Below are positions 36,368 through 44,733 of a stretch of 64,000 bases of DNA, piece after piece. Position 1 is the first letter of the stretch; each line of letters opens with the position of its first letter. Position numbers and translations under genes: made by a program. This stretch comes from Providencia alcalifaciens (GTDB lineage: Bacteria; Pseudomonadota; Gammaproteobacteria; Enterobacterales; Enterobacteriaceae), in assembly GCF_915403165.1 (NCBI RefSeq), contig NZ_OU659204.1:496001-560000 (forward strand). The letters are read 5' to 3'. The notes below the pieces were generated by a model, which was given only the letters and a program-made list of their open reading frames with translations, made no database searches and had not been told where the DNA came from.

Positions 36368-37156
36368 GTGATGAAAGGTCTGAATAACAAAATTGCCATC
36401 GTGACGGGTGGTGCAACCAAAATCGGCGCAACCGTGGCAAAAATCTTATGTTCCTATGGGGTTAAAGTCACCATTTTTGATATCGATAAAACCAATGGGG
36501 AACGTGTGGCGCAATCGGAGCCCAATATTGACTTTCTGCCTGTGGATATCACCGATGACCAACAGTTAAAGCAAGGCATTGACCGTGTTGCGCAAAAATA
36601 TGGTCAACTCGATTTTTTGGTTAATTTGGCCGCAACCTATCTGGATGACGGCCAAGCCTCTTCACGTCAAGACTGGCTAGCGGCATTAAATATCAACTTG
36701 GTGAGCGCCGTGATGGCAGCGCAATTTGCCAAGCCCCATTTAGCCAAAGCGGGTAAAGGGGCAATTGTTAACTTCACCAGTATTTCCTCTTCGGTGGCGC
36801 AAACAGGTCGCTGGCTCTATCCCGCATCGAAAGCCGCTATGTTGGAAGTGACGCGTAGCCAAGCGATGGATTATGCCCCCGACGGTATTCGCGTTAATTC
36901 CGTTTCCCCTGGTTGGACATGGTCTCGGGTGATGGACGAATTGACTGGCGGCGACCGTCAAAAAACTGACCGCATCGCGGCGGATTATCATCTTTTACAA
37001 CGTGTTGGCGACCCTGAAGAGGTGGCTCAAGTTGTAGCATTCCTACTGTCTGAGCTGGCGAGTTTTGTCACTGGCGCAGATTACGCGGTCGATGGTGGAT
37101 ATTCCGCCATGGGGCCTGAACAGGCGAAACCCGCCATTCCCCGTCTTGCTGAATAA
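36368..37156 (+). CDS. iifB: Short-chain dehydrogenase (IifB-like)
   Basis: A 262-residue classical SDR with the NAD(P) motif TGGATKIG (13-20) and the YPASK active site (Tyr151, Lys155). NLAAT replaces the common NNAG. In known indole clusters an SDR oxidises the indole 2,3-dihydrodiol formed by the oxygenase to 3-hydroxyindolin-2-one (dioxindole); that role is inferred from the neighbouring StyA-type gene. It is the first gene of a six-gene block. The start is GTG at 36368 or ATG at 36371, behind GAGGG. Confidence 0.75.
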   Translation: MMKGLNNKIAIVTGGATKIGATVAKILCSYGVKVTIFDIDKTNGERVAQSEPNIDFLPVDITDDQQLKQGIDRVAQKYGQLDFLVNLAATYLDDGQASSRQDWLAALNINLVSAVMAAQFAKPHLAKAGKGAIVNFTSISSSVAQTGRWLYPASKAAMLEVTRSQAMDYAPDGIRVNSVSPGWTWSRVMDELTGGDRQKTDRIAADYHLLQRVGDPEEVAQVVAFLLSELASFVTGADYAVDGGYSAMGPEQAKPAIPRLAE

Positions 37157-37191
37157 GACACCCTGATTTTAATTTTATCGAGGAATTCACT

Positions 37192-38439
37192 ATGCGTCGT
37201 ATTGCAATCGTAGGTGGTGGTCAGGCGGGTATGCCATTGGCATTAGGGCTGCTGGACAAAGGTTATGACGTGACGGTTGTGACCAACCGTACCCCAGATG
37301 ATGTGAAAAATGGTCGCGTGATGTCCAGCCAATGTATGTTTGATATCTCACTGCAATTTGAGCGCGATTTAGGGATCAATTTCTGGGAAGACAAATGCCC
37401 ACCAGTTGAAGGCATTGGTTTTACCGTTCCGCATCCTGAAAAAGCGGGTGAAAAAGCCATTAGCTGGCGCTCACGTATCGATAACTACGCTCAAGCCGTT
37501 GACCAGCGCATCAAAATGCCTTACTGGTTGGAGTTGTTTGCTGCTCGCGGCGGTAACTTGATGATTGAAGATGTGGGCGTCGCAGAGTTAGAGCGCCTCG
37601 CCGAAACTCACGATTTAGTGATTTTAGCAGGGGGTAAAGGGGAAATCGTTAAGCTGTTAGAGCGTGACCCGACTCGATCACCGTACGATAAACCTCAGCG
37701 TGCGCTAGCGCTCACGTATGTTCACGGCATGCTGCCAACCCCTGAATTTTCACAAGTTTCCTTCAACTTGATACCGGGTGTTGGGGAGTACTTTGTGTTC
37801 CCATCTCTAACCAACAGTGGTGACTGCCACATCATGGTTTTTGAAGGCGTTCCGGGTGGCCCTATGGATCAATGGGGAGAAGCTCGTACTCCACAAGAAC
37901 ACTTGGCCTACAGCAAAAAAATCATTGATACCTATTTACCGTGGGAAGCAGAGCGCTGCCGCCATGTGGAGTTAACTGACGAAAACGGCATTCTGGCAGG
38001 GCGCTTTGCCCCAACAGTCCGTAAGCCTGTTCTCACGCTGCCATCAGGGAAAATTGTCTTTGGCTTAGGGGATGCATTAGTCACCAACGATCCACTAACC
38101 GGACAAGGATCGAATAACGCCACGAAAGCCAGTAAAGTCTACTACGACGCCATTTTAGCCCATGGTGACAAACCGTATACCGCACAGTGGATGAACGATA
38201 CGTTTGAACAATTCTGGAAATACGGTCGCCATGTGGTGGAGTGGACTAACGCCCTGTTAGCGCCGCCACAGCCACATATTCTTAATGCATTAGGCGCAGC
38301 GCAACAACTGCCAACCTTAGCGCACACCATCGCGAATGCCTTTAACTATCCACCAGTTCTTGCGCCATGGTGGCATGATGCCCATGCCTGCGATGCGTAT
38401 ATTCAATCGCTGATGCAAGAAGAAGTTCGCGCTTCGTAG
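37192..38439 (+). CDS. iifC: StyA/IifC-type flavin-dependent indole monooxygenase
   Basis: A 415-residue group E flavoprotein monooxygenase. It has an N-terminal FAD Rossmann motif (IVGGGQAG, 6-13), the mid motif KPQRALALTYVHG and the C-terminal FGLGDALVTNDPLTGQGSNN FAD-binding block, in the order seen in styrene monooxygenase StyA. Such enzymes epoxidise styrene or indole with reduced FAD from a separate reductase, encoded just downstream. Context with an SDR and an isatin-hydrolase-like enzyme and no styrene-oxide isomerase or aldehyde dehydrogenase favours indole over styrene. GAGGAA precedes the ATG. Confidence 0.82.
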   Translation: MRRIAIVGGGQAGMPLALGLLDKGYDVTVVTNRTPDDVKNGRVMSSQCMFDISLQFERDLGINFWEDKCPPVEGIGFTVPHPEKAGEKAISWRSRIDNYAQAVDQRIKMPYWLELFAARGGNLMIEDVGVAELERLAETHDLVILAGGKGEIVKLLERDPTRSPYDKPQRALALTYVHGMLPTPEFSQVSFNLIPGVGEYFVFPSLTNSGDCHIMVFEGVPGGPMDQWGEARTPQEHLAYSKKIIDTYLPWEAERCRHVELTDENGILAGRFAPTVRKPVLTLPSGKIVFGLGDALVTNDPLTGQGSNNATKASKVYYDAILAHGDKPYTAQWMNDTFEQFWKYGRHVVEWTNALLAPPQPHILNALGAAQQLPTLAHTIANAFNYPPVLAPWWHDAHACDAYIQSLMQEEVRAS

Positions 38440-38450
38440 GAGAAATCAGT

Positions 38451-38987
38451 ATGTCGATGATTGCAGAGGACACGCTTATGTGCGAAAGCGAATGGGGTCA
38501 TACCGAGTTTGAATCGAAAACCTTACGCAACTTACTAGGCTGCTACCCCACAGGGGTAGCGGTTGTGACCACCCGCACCCCTGATGGACGTGACGTTGGG
38601 TTGACCATCAACTCATTCGCATCACTGTCGTTAGATCCACCTTTGGTGTTGTGGAGCTTAGTGAATCATTCACCCAATCTCGCGGTATTTCGTGATTGCC
38701 AACATTTCACGATCAATATCTTAGGCAAAGATCACCAAGAGTTGGCAATGCGTTTTGCTAACCCTCGAGTCGAAAATAAATTTGAAGATATCGCCGTGCA
38801 CATCACGCCAGAAGGGATCCCCGCCTTACACGGCGCGATCGTGACCTTAGTGTGTGAAAACCACAAGCAAGATCATATTGGCGATCACTTATTGATGGTG
38901 GGGCATGTGCGCCGTATCGGTAGTGAAACGGGTAAGCCTTTAGTTTTCCACGGCGGCACATTTACCGCCCTACATGAAGCGCAATAG
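38451..38987 (+). CDS. iifD: Flavin reductase partner of the indole monooxygenase (IifD/StyB-like)
   Basis: A 178-residue protein of the HpaC/StyB flavin reductase family with the flavin-binding stretch TGVAVVTTRTPDG ... GLTINSFASLSLDPPLVLW. It should reduce FAD with NAD(P)H and hand it to the StyA-type oxygenase. It lies 12 bp after that gene, with AGGAG ahead of the ATG. The N-terminal about 25 residues are longer than in minimal family members. Confidence 0.82.
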   Translation: MSMIAEDTLMCESEWGHTEFESKTLRNLLGCYPTGVAVVTTRTPDGRDVGLTINSFASLSLDPPLVLWSLVNHSPNLAVFRDCQHFTINILGKDHQELAMRFANPRVENKFEDIAVHITPEGIPALHGAIVTLVCENHKQDHIGDHLLMVGHVRRIGSETGKPLVFHGGTFTALHEAQ

Positions 38988-39001
38988 GCGCAGGAGATAG
39001 T

Positions 39002-39784
39002 ATGGAACAGCAAACTTTGATGTCATTCGCTAGCGAGTTACAAAAAGGCAATATTCAGATTATCGACCTGACACAAACTTTATCGCCTTCATTTCCGGCA
39101 TTGCAATTACCTGCCGAATTTGGGCAAGTATGGTCATTCAAAATGGAGCAAATCTCCCGTTATGATGAGAATGGTCCCGCTTGGTATTGGAACAATTTTA
39201 GCTGCGGTGAACACACGGGCACCCACTTTGATGCTCCAATCCATTGGATAAGTGGTAAAGATCAGCCAAAAAACACCGTTGATACTATCCCGCTCCACCA
39301 CTTTATTGCCCCTGCGGTCGTCGTTGATGCCAGCAAAGAAGTGGCACAAAACCCCGATTGGGTCTTAACTGTGGATTTCCTACAAAAGTGGGAAGATAAA
39401 CACGGCAAGATCCCTAAAGCAGCATGGGTTTTACTGCGTACGGATTGGTCGAAAAAATCCGATAACCCAGAAGCGTATGTGAACATGCGTGAAGATGGGG
39501 CGCATACGCCGGGGCCTTCTCAGGAAGCGGTTGAATGGCTTATCCATCAGCGTGATGTCAAAGGTTTTGGGGTTGAAACTATCAATACGGATGCAGGGCA
39601 ATCTTACAGCTGGCCTGTGCCGTACCCGTGCCACACGTTAATGCACGGTAACAATAAATACGGTCTGCAATGTTTGAAAAACCTCGACCAATTACCCGCT
39701 ACTGGGGTGGTGATCGTCGCAGCGCCTCTAAAAATTGAAGGCGGCTCTGGCAGCCCGTTACGCGTGCTTGCGCTGGTGGGGTGA
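39002..39784 (+). CDS. Cyclase-family metal hydrolase, isatin hydrolase-like
   Basis: A 260-residue protein of the cyclase/kynurenine formamidase family (PF04199 type). The metal motif HTGTHFDAPIHW provides His71, His75, Asp77 and His81. Near the end, where many relatives have Glu in the ExLxNLxxLP motif, this protein has Gln223 (LQCLKNLDQLP). As I recall, a Gln at this place is a manganese ligand in characterised isatin hydrolases. It could open isatin to isatinate. Alternatively it could match IifA, reported to convert dioxindole to anthranilate. The stop is 3 bp from the next start. Confidence 0.7.
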   Translation: MEQQTLMSFASELQKGNIQIIDLTQTLSPSFPALQLPAEFGQVWSFKMEQISRYDENGPAWYWNNFSCGEHTGTHFDAPIHWISGKDQPKNTVDTIPLHHFIAPAVVVDASKEVAQNPDWVLTVDFLQKWEDKHGKIPKAAWVLLRTDWSKKSDNPEAYVNMREDGAHTPGPSQEAVEWLIHQRDVKGFGVETINTDAGQSYSWPVPYPCHTLMHGNNKYGLQCLKNLDQLPATGVVIVAAPLKIEGGSGSPLRVLALVG

Positions 39785-39787
39785 GGT

Positions 39788-41401
39788 ATGGCGACCTTAT
39801 CCAATCCCCAAGTGATCGTGGTCGGTAGCGGAATGAACTCGCTAATGTGCGCTGCCTTATTGGCGGTGCGCGGAAAATCGGTCTTGGTTCTGGAACGTAA
39901 TGACCGCCTTGGCGGCTGTATTCGTACCGAAGCGCTATTTGAAGGCTACACCCACGACCTGCTTTCTTGCTGGTATTCACTGTTTGTCGGTAGCCCCGGC
40001 TACCAAGAATTAGCGCCATTACTTCAACAGCAGGGTTTGGAGTTCGCTCAATGCGATTACTCCACTGGATTGGTGCAGCCTGATGGCAAATCAGTGGCAT
40101 TAAAGCGGGATATTGCTGAGGCCGCCAAACAGTTGGATGCTCTCGCCCCCGGAGACGGTTCAGCGTTTCGCCAAATGGCAGAAAAACTGTTTAGCGAAGA
40201 TGCCGCACTGACATTTGGTTTATTGGGGCAAAACCCCTACAGCGGCGGTATGTTCAAGCTGCTGTTCTCCGAGTGGCGCACACGCGGCGTTGATGGCTTG
40301 CTGGATTTTGCTAAATCCGGCGTGGAAAGCTTTCGTCGCTGGTCTGAGCGGGAATTACAGCATGATTTCAGCCGTGCGTTGATGGCACCGTGGGTGTTGC
40401 ATACCGGGTTAGGGCCTGATGAAGCCAGCTCGGCGCTGATTGGTAAACTGACGTTTGCCGCGGTTGTGGCAGGCGGTATGCCCGTTGTCAAAGGCGGCAG
40501 CTACCGGATTGTCGAAGCGTTTACCAAAGTGATTGAGCAACATGGTGGTGAGTTACGTATCAACGCCCATGTCGAGAAAATTATCACACAGGGCGGCGGT
40601 AAAAATAGCCGTGCCACAGGGGTTCGTGTGAATGGGCAGTTTATCCCCGCGAGTGAAAGTGTGGTGTGCAACGTAACGCCAACCCAGCTATATGGTGGCT
40701 TGCTCGATGAGGTTTCGCCACAAGTGAAACAACGGGCGAAGGGCTACCGTTATGGTCGCGGTGGGATGCAAATCCATTTTGCGCTAAGCGCTCCGCCACC
40801 TTGGTGTAACCCTGAATTATTGAATGTGCCATTGGTTCATTTCACGGAAAGCATGGAACAAGTATGCCTATCCGTTACGCAAGCCAATAATGGCTATCTG
40901 CCTGATCGCCCAACGTTTGGGATCGGTCAACCCACCACATTAGATCCAAGCCGCGCCCCTGAAGGTGGGTGGATCTTGTGGATCCAAATGCAGGAATTAC
41001 CTCGCCATCTGAAAGGGGATGCGGCAGGAGAAATTGCGATCCCTGAGGATGGCCGTTGGAATGACGCGGTACGTGAAGCGGTAGCGGATCGCATTCAACA
41101 GCGTTTGGAAATGGTGATGCCCGGTGTATCTGATTTGATAGTCGGGCGTAAAGCGATTTCCCCCACTGATCTTGAACGTTATAACTGCAATCTGGTGGGT
41201 GGGGATCCTTACTCAGGAACTTGTTCGCCAGATCAATTCTTTTGGTTGCGACCGTTTGCCGCTTCAGGGCAGACCAAAGCGCATCAAACGGCAGTTAAAA
41301 ATCTGTTCCATATTGGGGCATCAACCCATCCGGGTCCCGGTCTTGGCGGGGGCTCTGGGTATTTAGTTGCTGAGAAATTAGCAGCGAAGAAAAAGCGGTA
41401 A
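39788..41401 (+). CDS. CrtI-like NAD(P)/FAD-dependent oxidoreductase
   Basis: A 537-residue protein of the phytoene desaturase/amine oxidase-like flavoprotein group. It has the FAD dinucleotide motif VVGSGMNSLMCAALLA followed by LERNDRLGGCIRTE, and a C-terminal GASTHPGPGLGGGSGYLVAEKLA block. No carotenoid genes are near. In the indole block it is a candidate for oxidising dioxindole or oxindole to isatin, or a related dehydrogenation. That is inference only. It is tightly packed behind the isatin-hydrolase-like gene (3 bp gap). Confidence 0.6.
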   Translation: MATLSNPQVIVVGSGMNSLMCAALLAVRGKSVLVLERNDRLGGCIRTEALFEGYTHDLLSCWYSLFVGSPGYQELAPLLQQQGLEFAQCDYSTGLVQPDGKSVALKRDIAEAAKQLDALAPGDGSAFRQMAEKLFSEDAALTFGLLGQNPYSGGMFKLLFSEWRTRGVDGLLDFAKSGVESFRRWSERELQHDFSRALMAPWVLHTGLGPDEASSALIGKLTFAAVVAGGMPVVKGGSYRIVEAFTKVIEQHGGELRINAHVEKIITQGGGKNSRATGVRVNGQFIPASESVVCNVTPTQLYGGLLDEVSPQVKQRAKGYRYGRGGMQIHFALSAPPPWCNPELLNVPLVHFTESMEQVCLSVTQANNGYLPDRPTFGIGQPTTLDPSRAPEGGWILWIQMQELPRHLKGDAAGEIAIPEDGRWNDAVREAVADRIQQRLEMVMPGVSDLIVGRKAISPTDLERYNCNLVGGDPYSGTCSPDQFFWLRPFAASGQTKAHQTAVKNLFHIGASTHPGPGLGGGSGYLVAEKLAAKKKR

Positions 41402-41499
41402 TAGAGAATGGGCTTGAGTCAATTCTAGGCAAGACAAACACAGCGATCATAAAAGTAAACATATAAAAAATATCATAAAACCACTACAGCGGCAGGTAA

Positions 41500-42396
41500 A
41501 TGATGAATAAAGAAATGGTGAATAAGCTGCTCGTCGGCTCGTGCTTGGGTGCACTGTCATTTGGTGCTGTCGCAACAGAAGGGGGCGGTCTTGGGATCTA
41601 CCCTGATGGGCTAGAAAACTTTATGTCTGGCGCACTGCCACCGCAAGGTGTCCATGTGCTGGTCTATGGTGGAAATGCCCACTATGACAGTGTTCGTGAC
41701 AACAAAGGCGATAAAATTCCAATCCCCGGTTTTAGTGTGAATGTGAACGTACTCGCACCACGTTTTATCTGGGTGACTGACCAAAAAGTGTTTGGTGGCG
41801 ATTTAGCGTTTCATACCATCCTTCCTTTGTTGGATGTGACGGCGAAGGCGGCGGGGAATAAAGAAACCAGTCGTGGGCTCGGGGATATTACTTTTGGTCC
41901 CGCACTCGGTTTCCATCCTTCCGCTGACTTACATTATGTCTTAGGGCTGGATGCTTACGCGCCGACCGGAAAATACAGTAAAACCGACCCATCAAGTTTA
42001 GGGAAAAATTACTGGGTATTACAGCCGGTGTGGGCAATCAGCTACATTCCACCTGTCGGGGTGAATGCGGATTTAAAAATGATGTATGATTTTAACTTCC
42101 GCAACAATGATACGGACACGCGTTCAGGGCAAGCATTCCACGCCGATTATGCATTAGGCTGGGGCTTTGGTAATGGCTGGGTCGCGGGTGTTGGGGGCTA
42201 TGGATTTATGCAAACCACCAATGACAGTGGTCCAAACTCAGCGCAAGGTAAGGCTCAAGCCTTCGCGGTAGGGCCTTCAATCCGTTATGCAAACCCACAA
42301 GGTTGGCTATTTACGGCGAAGTGGGAAAAAGATTTCTCTGTGAAAAATCGCCCAGAAGGTTCGCAAATTTACCTCAAAGCGTCTATTCCGTTTTAG
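41500..42396 (+). CDS. SphA-family outer-membrane channel for aromatic uptake
   Basis: A 298-residue protein with a signal peptide (cut near VAT) and a beta-strand-rich body of the meta-pathway phenol degradation-like (PF13557/SphA) porin group, ending in Phe. Members are usually encoded in aromatic degradation clusters and are thought to let hydrophobic substrates cross the outer membrane. It closes the first catabolic block and is followed by a terminator. Confidence 0.75.
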   Translation: MMNKEMVNKLLVGSCLGALSFGAVATEGGGLGIYPDGLENFMSGALPPQGVHVLVYGGNAHYDSVRDNKGDKIPIPGFSVNVNVLAPRFIWVTDQKVFGGDLAFHTILPLLDVTAKAAGNKETSRGLGDITFGPALGFHPSADLHYVLGLDAYAPTGKYSKTDPSSLGKNYWVLQPVWAISYIPPVGVNADLKMMYDFNFRNNDTDTRSGQAFHADYALGWGFGNGWVAGVGGYGFMQTTNDSGPNSAQGKAQAFAVGPSIRYANPQGWLFTAKWEKDFSVKNRPEGSQIYLKASIPF

Positions 42397-42415
42397 TCCC
42401 CTCTCCTCAATATTG

Positions 42416-42447
42416 GCAGCCGAAAGGCTGCTGATATGTTTGTTTTT
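42416..42447 (+). terminator. Terminator of the first catabolic block
   Basis: GCAGCC (42416-42421), GAAA loop, GGCTGC (42426-42431), then TGATATGTTTGTTTTT. It separates the block from the convergent RES toxin gene. Confidence 0.7.
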
Positions 42448-43101
42448 CTAGAGAAAGTTAGGTGGTAGTAGGATTAAATCTAACTCATCAGCAAGTAGAG
42501 TTAGTTCATTATTCACATCGACTGAGTTCAATGCAGGCTCTGAATCAATATTAACATTAAGATTGCTGTGATTAACTCTGTCACCAAATAACATAATGGC
42601 GTGATCACCATGCTGTTTTGAAGCCCATTGTATCCCTTGCGCTTCAGGGTTATCTCCATGCACTTTCTCTGCCCACTTTTGTGTCGAAGAGTAATTGGCT
42701 GATGGTGAATTGAGAAGATGGTTTTGTGTTATCCCATGCTTTCTCATGAAACGCGGGTTTAAATCGATTAAGCGAATATCTTCTTTAGGTAGAATTTGGC
42801 TGCGCACAAGTAAACTTAATAACGAAAGTTCGACGGGAGTATTTTTACAAGGTGTTGGAAGGTCGTGTAACAGAGTTTCCATTAGGGCAACCGAGATGTT
42901 TATCCCGCCATAGAGTGTGGGTATATTATTACCAGACTGACTAAAAATAGGGCTAAAACGGCTGTATCCCTTCCCAGGATTAAACTGTACAGCATGAAAT
43001 AATACGGAATGAATGCGTTCTATTTTCTTACCTTTTGGCCAAGTAATCAGTTTATTGGAAAGGTTATCCATTTCATCAGGCTCCTTGATTTTTTCATCCA
43101 T
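42448..43101 (-). CDS. RES-domain toxin (NAD-depleting type)
   Basis: A 217-residue RES-family protein when started at the ATG at 43101, which overlaps the antitoxin stop as ATGGATGA with GAAGG upstream. A longer frame to 43182 would overlap the antitoxin by 89 bp. The RES features visible are an early Arg with FHAVQFNPGKGYSRFSPI, GGINISVALMETLLHD with its Glu, and a late Ser-rich segment. RES toxins such as MbcT and ParT degrade or use NAD. It pairs with the Xre/MbcA-like antitoxin in front of it. Confidence 0.8.
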   Translation of the reverse strand: MDEKIKEPDEMDNLSNKLITWPKGKKIERIHSVLFHAVQFNPGKGYSRFSPIFSQSGNNIPTLYGGINISVALMETLLHDLPTPCKNTPVELSLLSLLVRSQILPKEDIRLIDLNPRFMRKHGITQNHLLNSPSANYSSTQKWAEKVHGDNPEAQGIQWASKQHGDHAIMLFGDRVNHSNLNVNIDSEPALNSVDVNNELTLLADELDLILLPPNFL

Positions 43102-43804
43102 GTATAGGGCCTTCTTTTGCTCTTTGCGCCGCTTCCAATACGCGCTCTGGGTTTGAGGTGAGTAAATCTTTTGGTTTTGCATTATTTAGCCAGCTATTAG
43201 GACTACCAAACCAAGCGGCTAGTGCCCAAGGTGTTTTGGTTTCACCAAATAACTCGATGATTTTCTTTATCAAAGGCAGTGGCTGTCCACCAATATCAAG
43301 CGCATAAGCGGGGTAAAGATCTTTGCCATCAATGGTCACCGCAAAGATTTTTTTAGTGCGTTTCCAGCGGTTTGCCAAACCACTCGGGTTTTTAACTTCG
43401 GCTCCAGACCCTCCTCGACGAGATACGACATTTGCAGGAAGCCATTTGCTATCGTTCAGCATATCCTTTTTTAATTGTTCTAAACGATCGGTATTAATAG
43501 GAAGTACAGTTTGATGCTTAATATCAGTGCTTTGTGTTGATGGTGCGGTTGTCTGATTAGACGGCAAATTGTTCAGTTTTGCTAAGATGCAAAACGCAGC
43601 TTCTAATGCGATTTGAAAGGCATCATCATCAATAGAGTTTGGTCGTTTCAATACATAGTATTGGCTTGGCTGAGGCTCCTGTGCTTCATAAAAATCAGGG
43701 ACAGAGAGAGTGATATTGGCACCATGTTCTGTCTTTTTATATGAAACTTTATGGGCAGGAACTGCAATAACGCCGAAATTAGAGTCTTTGTTTGAGGCTA
43801 TCAT
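43094..43804 (-). CDS. MbcA/ParS/Xre-type antitoxin of the RES module
   Basis: A 236-residue protein. Its C-terminal about 60 residues (ALAAWFGSPNSWLNNAKPKDLL) match the toxin-binding domain of MbcA/ParS/Xre antitoxins, which plugs the RES active site. The N-terminal part is longer than in minimal antitoxins and has no clear helix-turn-helix. AAGGAG precedes the ATG. The start region at 43827-43840 carries a GATAT/ATATC palindrome that may be the autoregulatory operator. Confidence 0.7.
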   Translation of the reverse strand: MIASNKDSNFGVIAVPAHKVSYKKTEHGANITLSVPDFYEAQEPQPSQYYVLKRPNSIDDDAFQIALEAAFCILAKLNNLPSNQTTAPSTQSTDIKHQTVLPINTDRLEQLKKDMLNDSKWLPANVVSRRGGSGAEVKNPSGLANRWKRTKKIFAVTIDGKDLYPAYALDIGGQPLPLIKKIIELFGETKTPWALAAWFGSPNSWLNNAKPKDLLTSNPERVLEAAQRAKEGPIHG

Positions 43805-43949
43805 GAGGGACTCCTTGGTAAATTGAGATATCTAATATCTACAATATAGCCCATATATCTTTTTGTGGCTATTTATTGTTCAGAGCATGATGAGCAGGCA
43901 CTTTTGAAGAATACAATCTCTCATGACTTCATTTTTCTTCGTTTATAAT

Positions 43950-44000
43950 TTGACACATAAGCTATAGCTTATTATTCTCATGCATAAGCTATAACTTATG
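43950..44000 (+). promoter_or_regulatory. Promoter with two operators for the HigB-type toxin-antitoxin operon
   Basis: TTGACA (43950-43955), 17 bp, TATTCT (43973-43978) is a near-consensus promoter. A perfect 16-bp palindrome, ATAAGCTATAGCTTAT (43957-43972), fills the spacer, and a second copy with one broken pair lies at 43983-44000. The doubled operator fits cooperative autorepression by a toxin-antitoxin complex. Confidence 0.8.
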
Positions 44001-44011
44001 TGAGGTGTATT

Positions 44012-44362
44012 GTGTGGACAGTCATATTAACGGATTATTTTGACTGCTGGTTATCGGAACAAGATGAAGATATGCAGGAAAAGGTTTTTGCATCGCTTGG
44101 TAACTTAGAAGTGTATGGACCCAAACTATCAAGACCCTATGCGGATACTATAAAAGGATCTCAATATCCTAATATGAAAGAGTTACGGGTTCAGCATATG
44201 GGAAAACCAATACGTGCATTCTTTGCTTTTGATCCTAAAAGACAAGCGATTGTTTTATGTGCAGGAGACAAAAGTAATGACAAAAAATTTTATTCAAAGA
44301 TGATTCGTATCGCTGATGATGAATTCAGTAAATACCTTGCTTCAATAGAGGATAAGCAATGA
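44012..44362 (+). CDS. RelE/HigB-like toxin (Gp49 family)
   Basis: A 116-residue toxin when started at the GTG at 44012, with GAGGTG 5 bases upstream; a GTG at 44000 gives a 120-residue version. The sequence MWTVILTDYFDCWLSEQDED, then NMKELRVQHMGKPIRAFFAF and a GDKSNDKKFY end, is typical of the phage Gp49/HigB-type RelE family that cleaves mRNA on the ribosome. The antitoxin start overlaps its stop (ATGA). Toxin-first order is usual for this family. Confidence 0.85.
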   Translation: MWTVILTDYFDCWLSEQDEDMQEKVFASLGNLEVYGPKLSRPYADTIKGSQYPNMKELRVQHMGKPIRAFFAFDPKRQAIVLCAGDKSNDKKFYSKMIRIADDEFSKYLASIEDKQ

Positions 44363-44658
44363 AAACGTTAAAACAAGCTATTGCTGAGCGTTCTCTCGAA
44401 AGTCAGGAAAGGATAAAAAACCTTACTGATGAATTAGTTCTAGAAACAGGCTTACAGCTTTTAAGAGAAGAGTTAAACATTTCACAAAAGACACTCGCAA
44501 ACAATCTTGGCATCTCTCAACCCGCTATCACACAGATAGAGCAAAGAGGAAATGATATCAAGCTTTCAACATTGAAGCGCTATATTGAAGCGATGGGCGG
44601 AAAGTTGAGTTTAACAATTGAGTTCCCTACAGGTGACGGACGAGTATTTCACCTCTAA
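44359..44658 (+). CDS. HTH Xre-type antitoxin of the HigB module
   Basis: A 99-residue protein with a central Xre helix-turn-helix (SQKTLANNLGISQPAITQIEQRG style, about 45-65) and a C-terminal MGGKLSLTIEFP strand typical of antitoxins that bind RelE toxins. It overlaps the toxin gene by 4 bp. It likely binds the two palindromes ahead of the operon. Confidence 0.85.
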   Translation: MKTLKQAIAERSLESQERIKNLTDELVLETGLQLLREELNISQKTLANNLGISQPAITQIEQRGNDIKLSTLKRYIEAMGGKLSLTIEFPTGDGRVFHL

Positions 44659-44662
44659 AAAA

Positions 44663-44694
44663 TATCGCGCTGTGAGATATTGAGCAGCGCGATA
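44663..44694. terminator. Bidirectional terminator
   Basis: TATCGCGCT (44663-44671) and AGCGCGATA (44686-44694) form a 9-bp stem between the antitoxin gene and the convergent AraC/XylS regulator gene. Confidence 0.65.
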
Positions 44695-44733
44695 CATTTT
44701 ATCAGTGGGGGCAAAAATTAAGGGGCTAAGCAG

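Noticed and set aside
37192..38987. Styrene degradation as the role of the StyA/StyB-like pair
   Set aside because: No styrene-oxide isomerase or phenylacetaldehyde dehydrogenase is present; the SDR and isatin-hydrolase-like genes fit indole.
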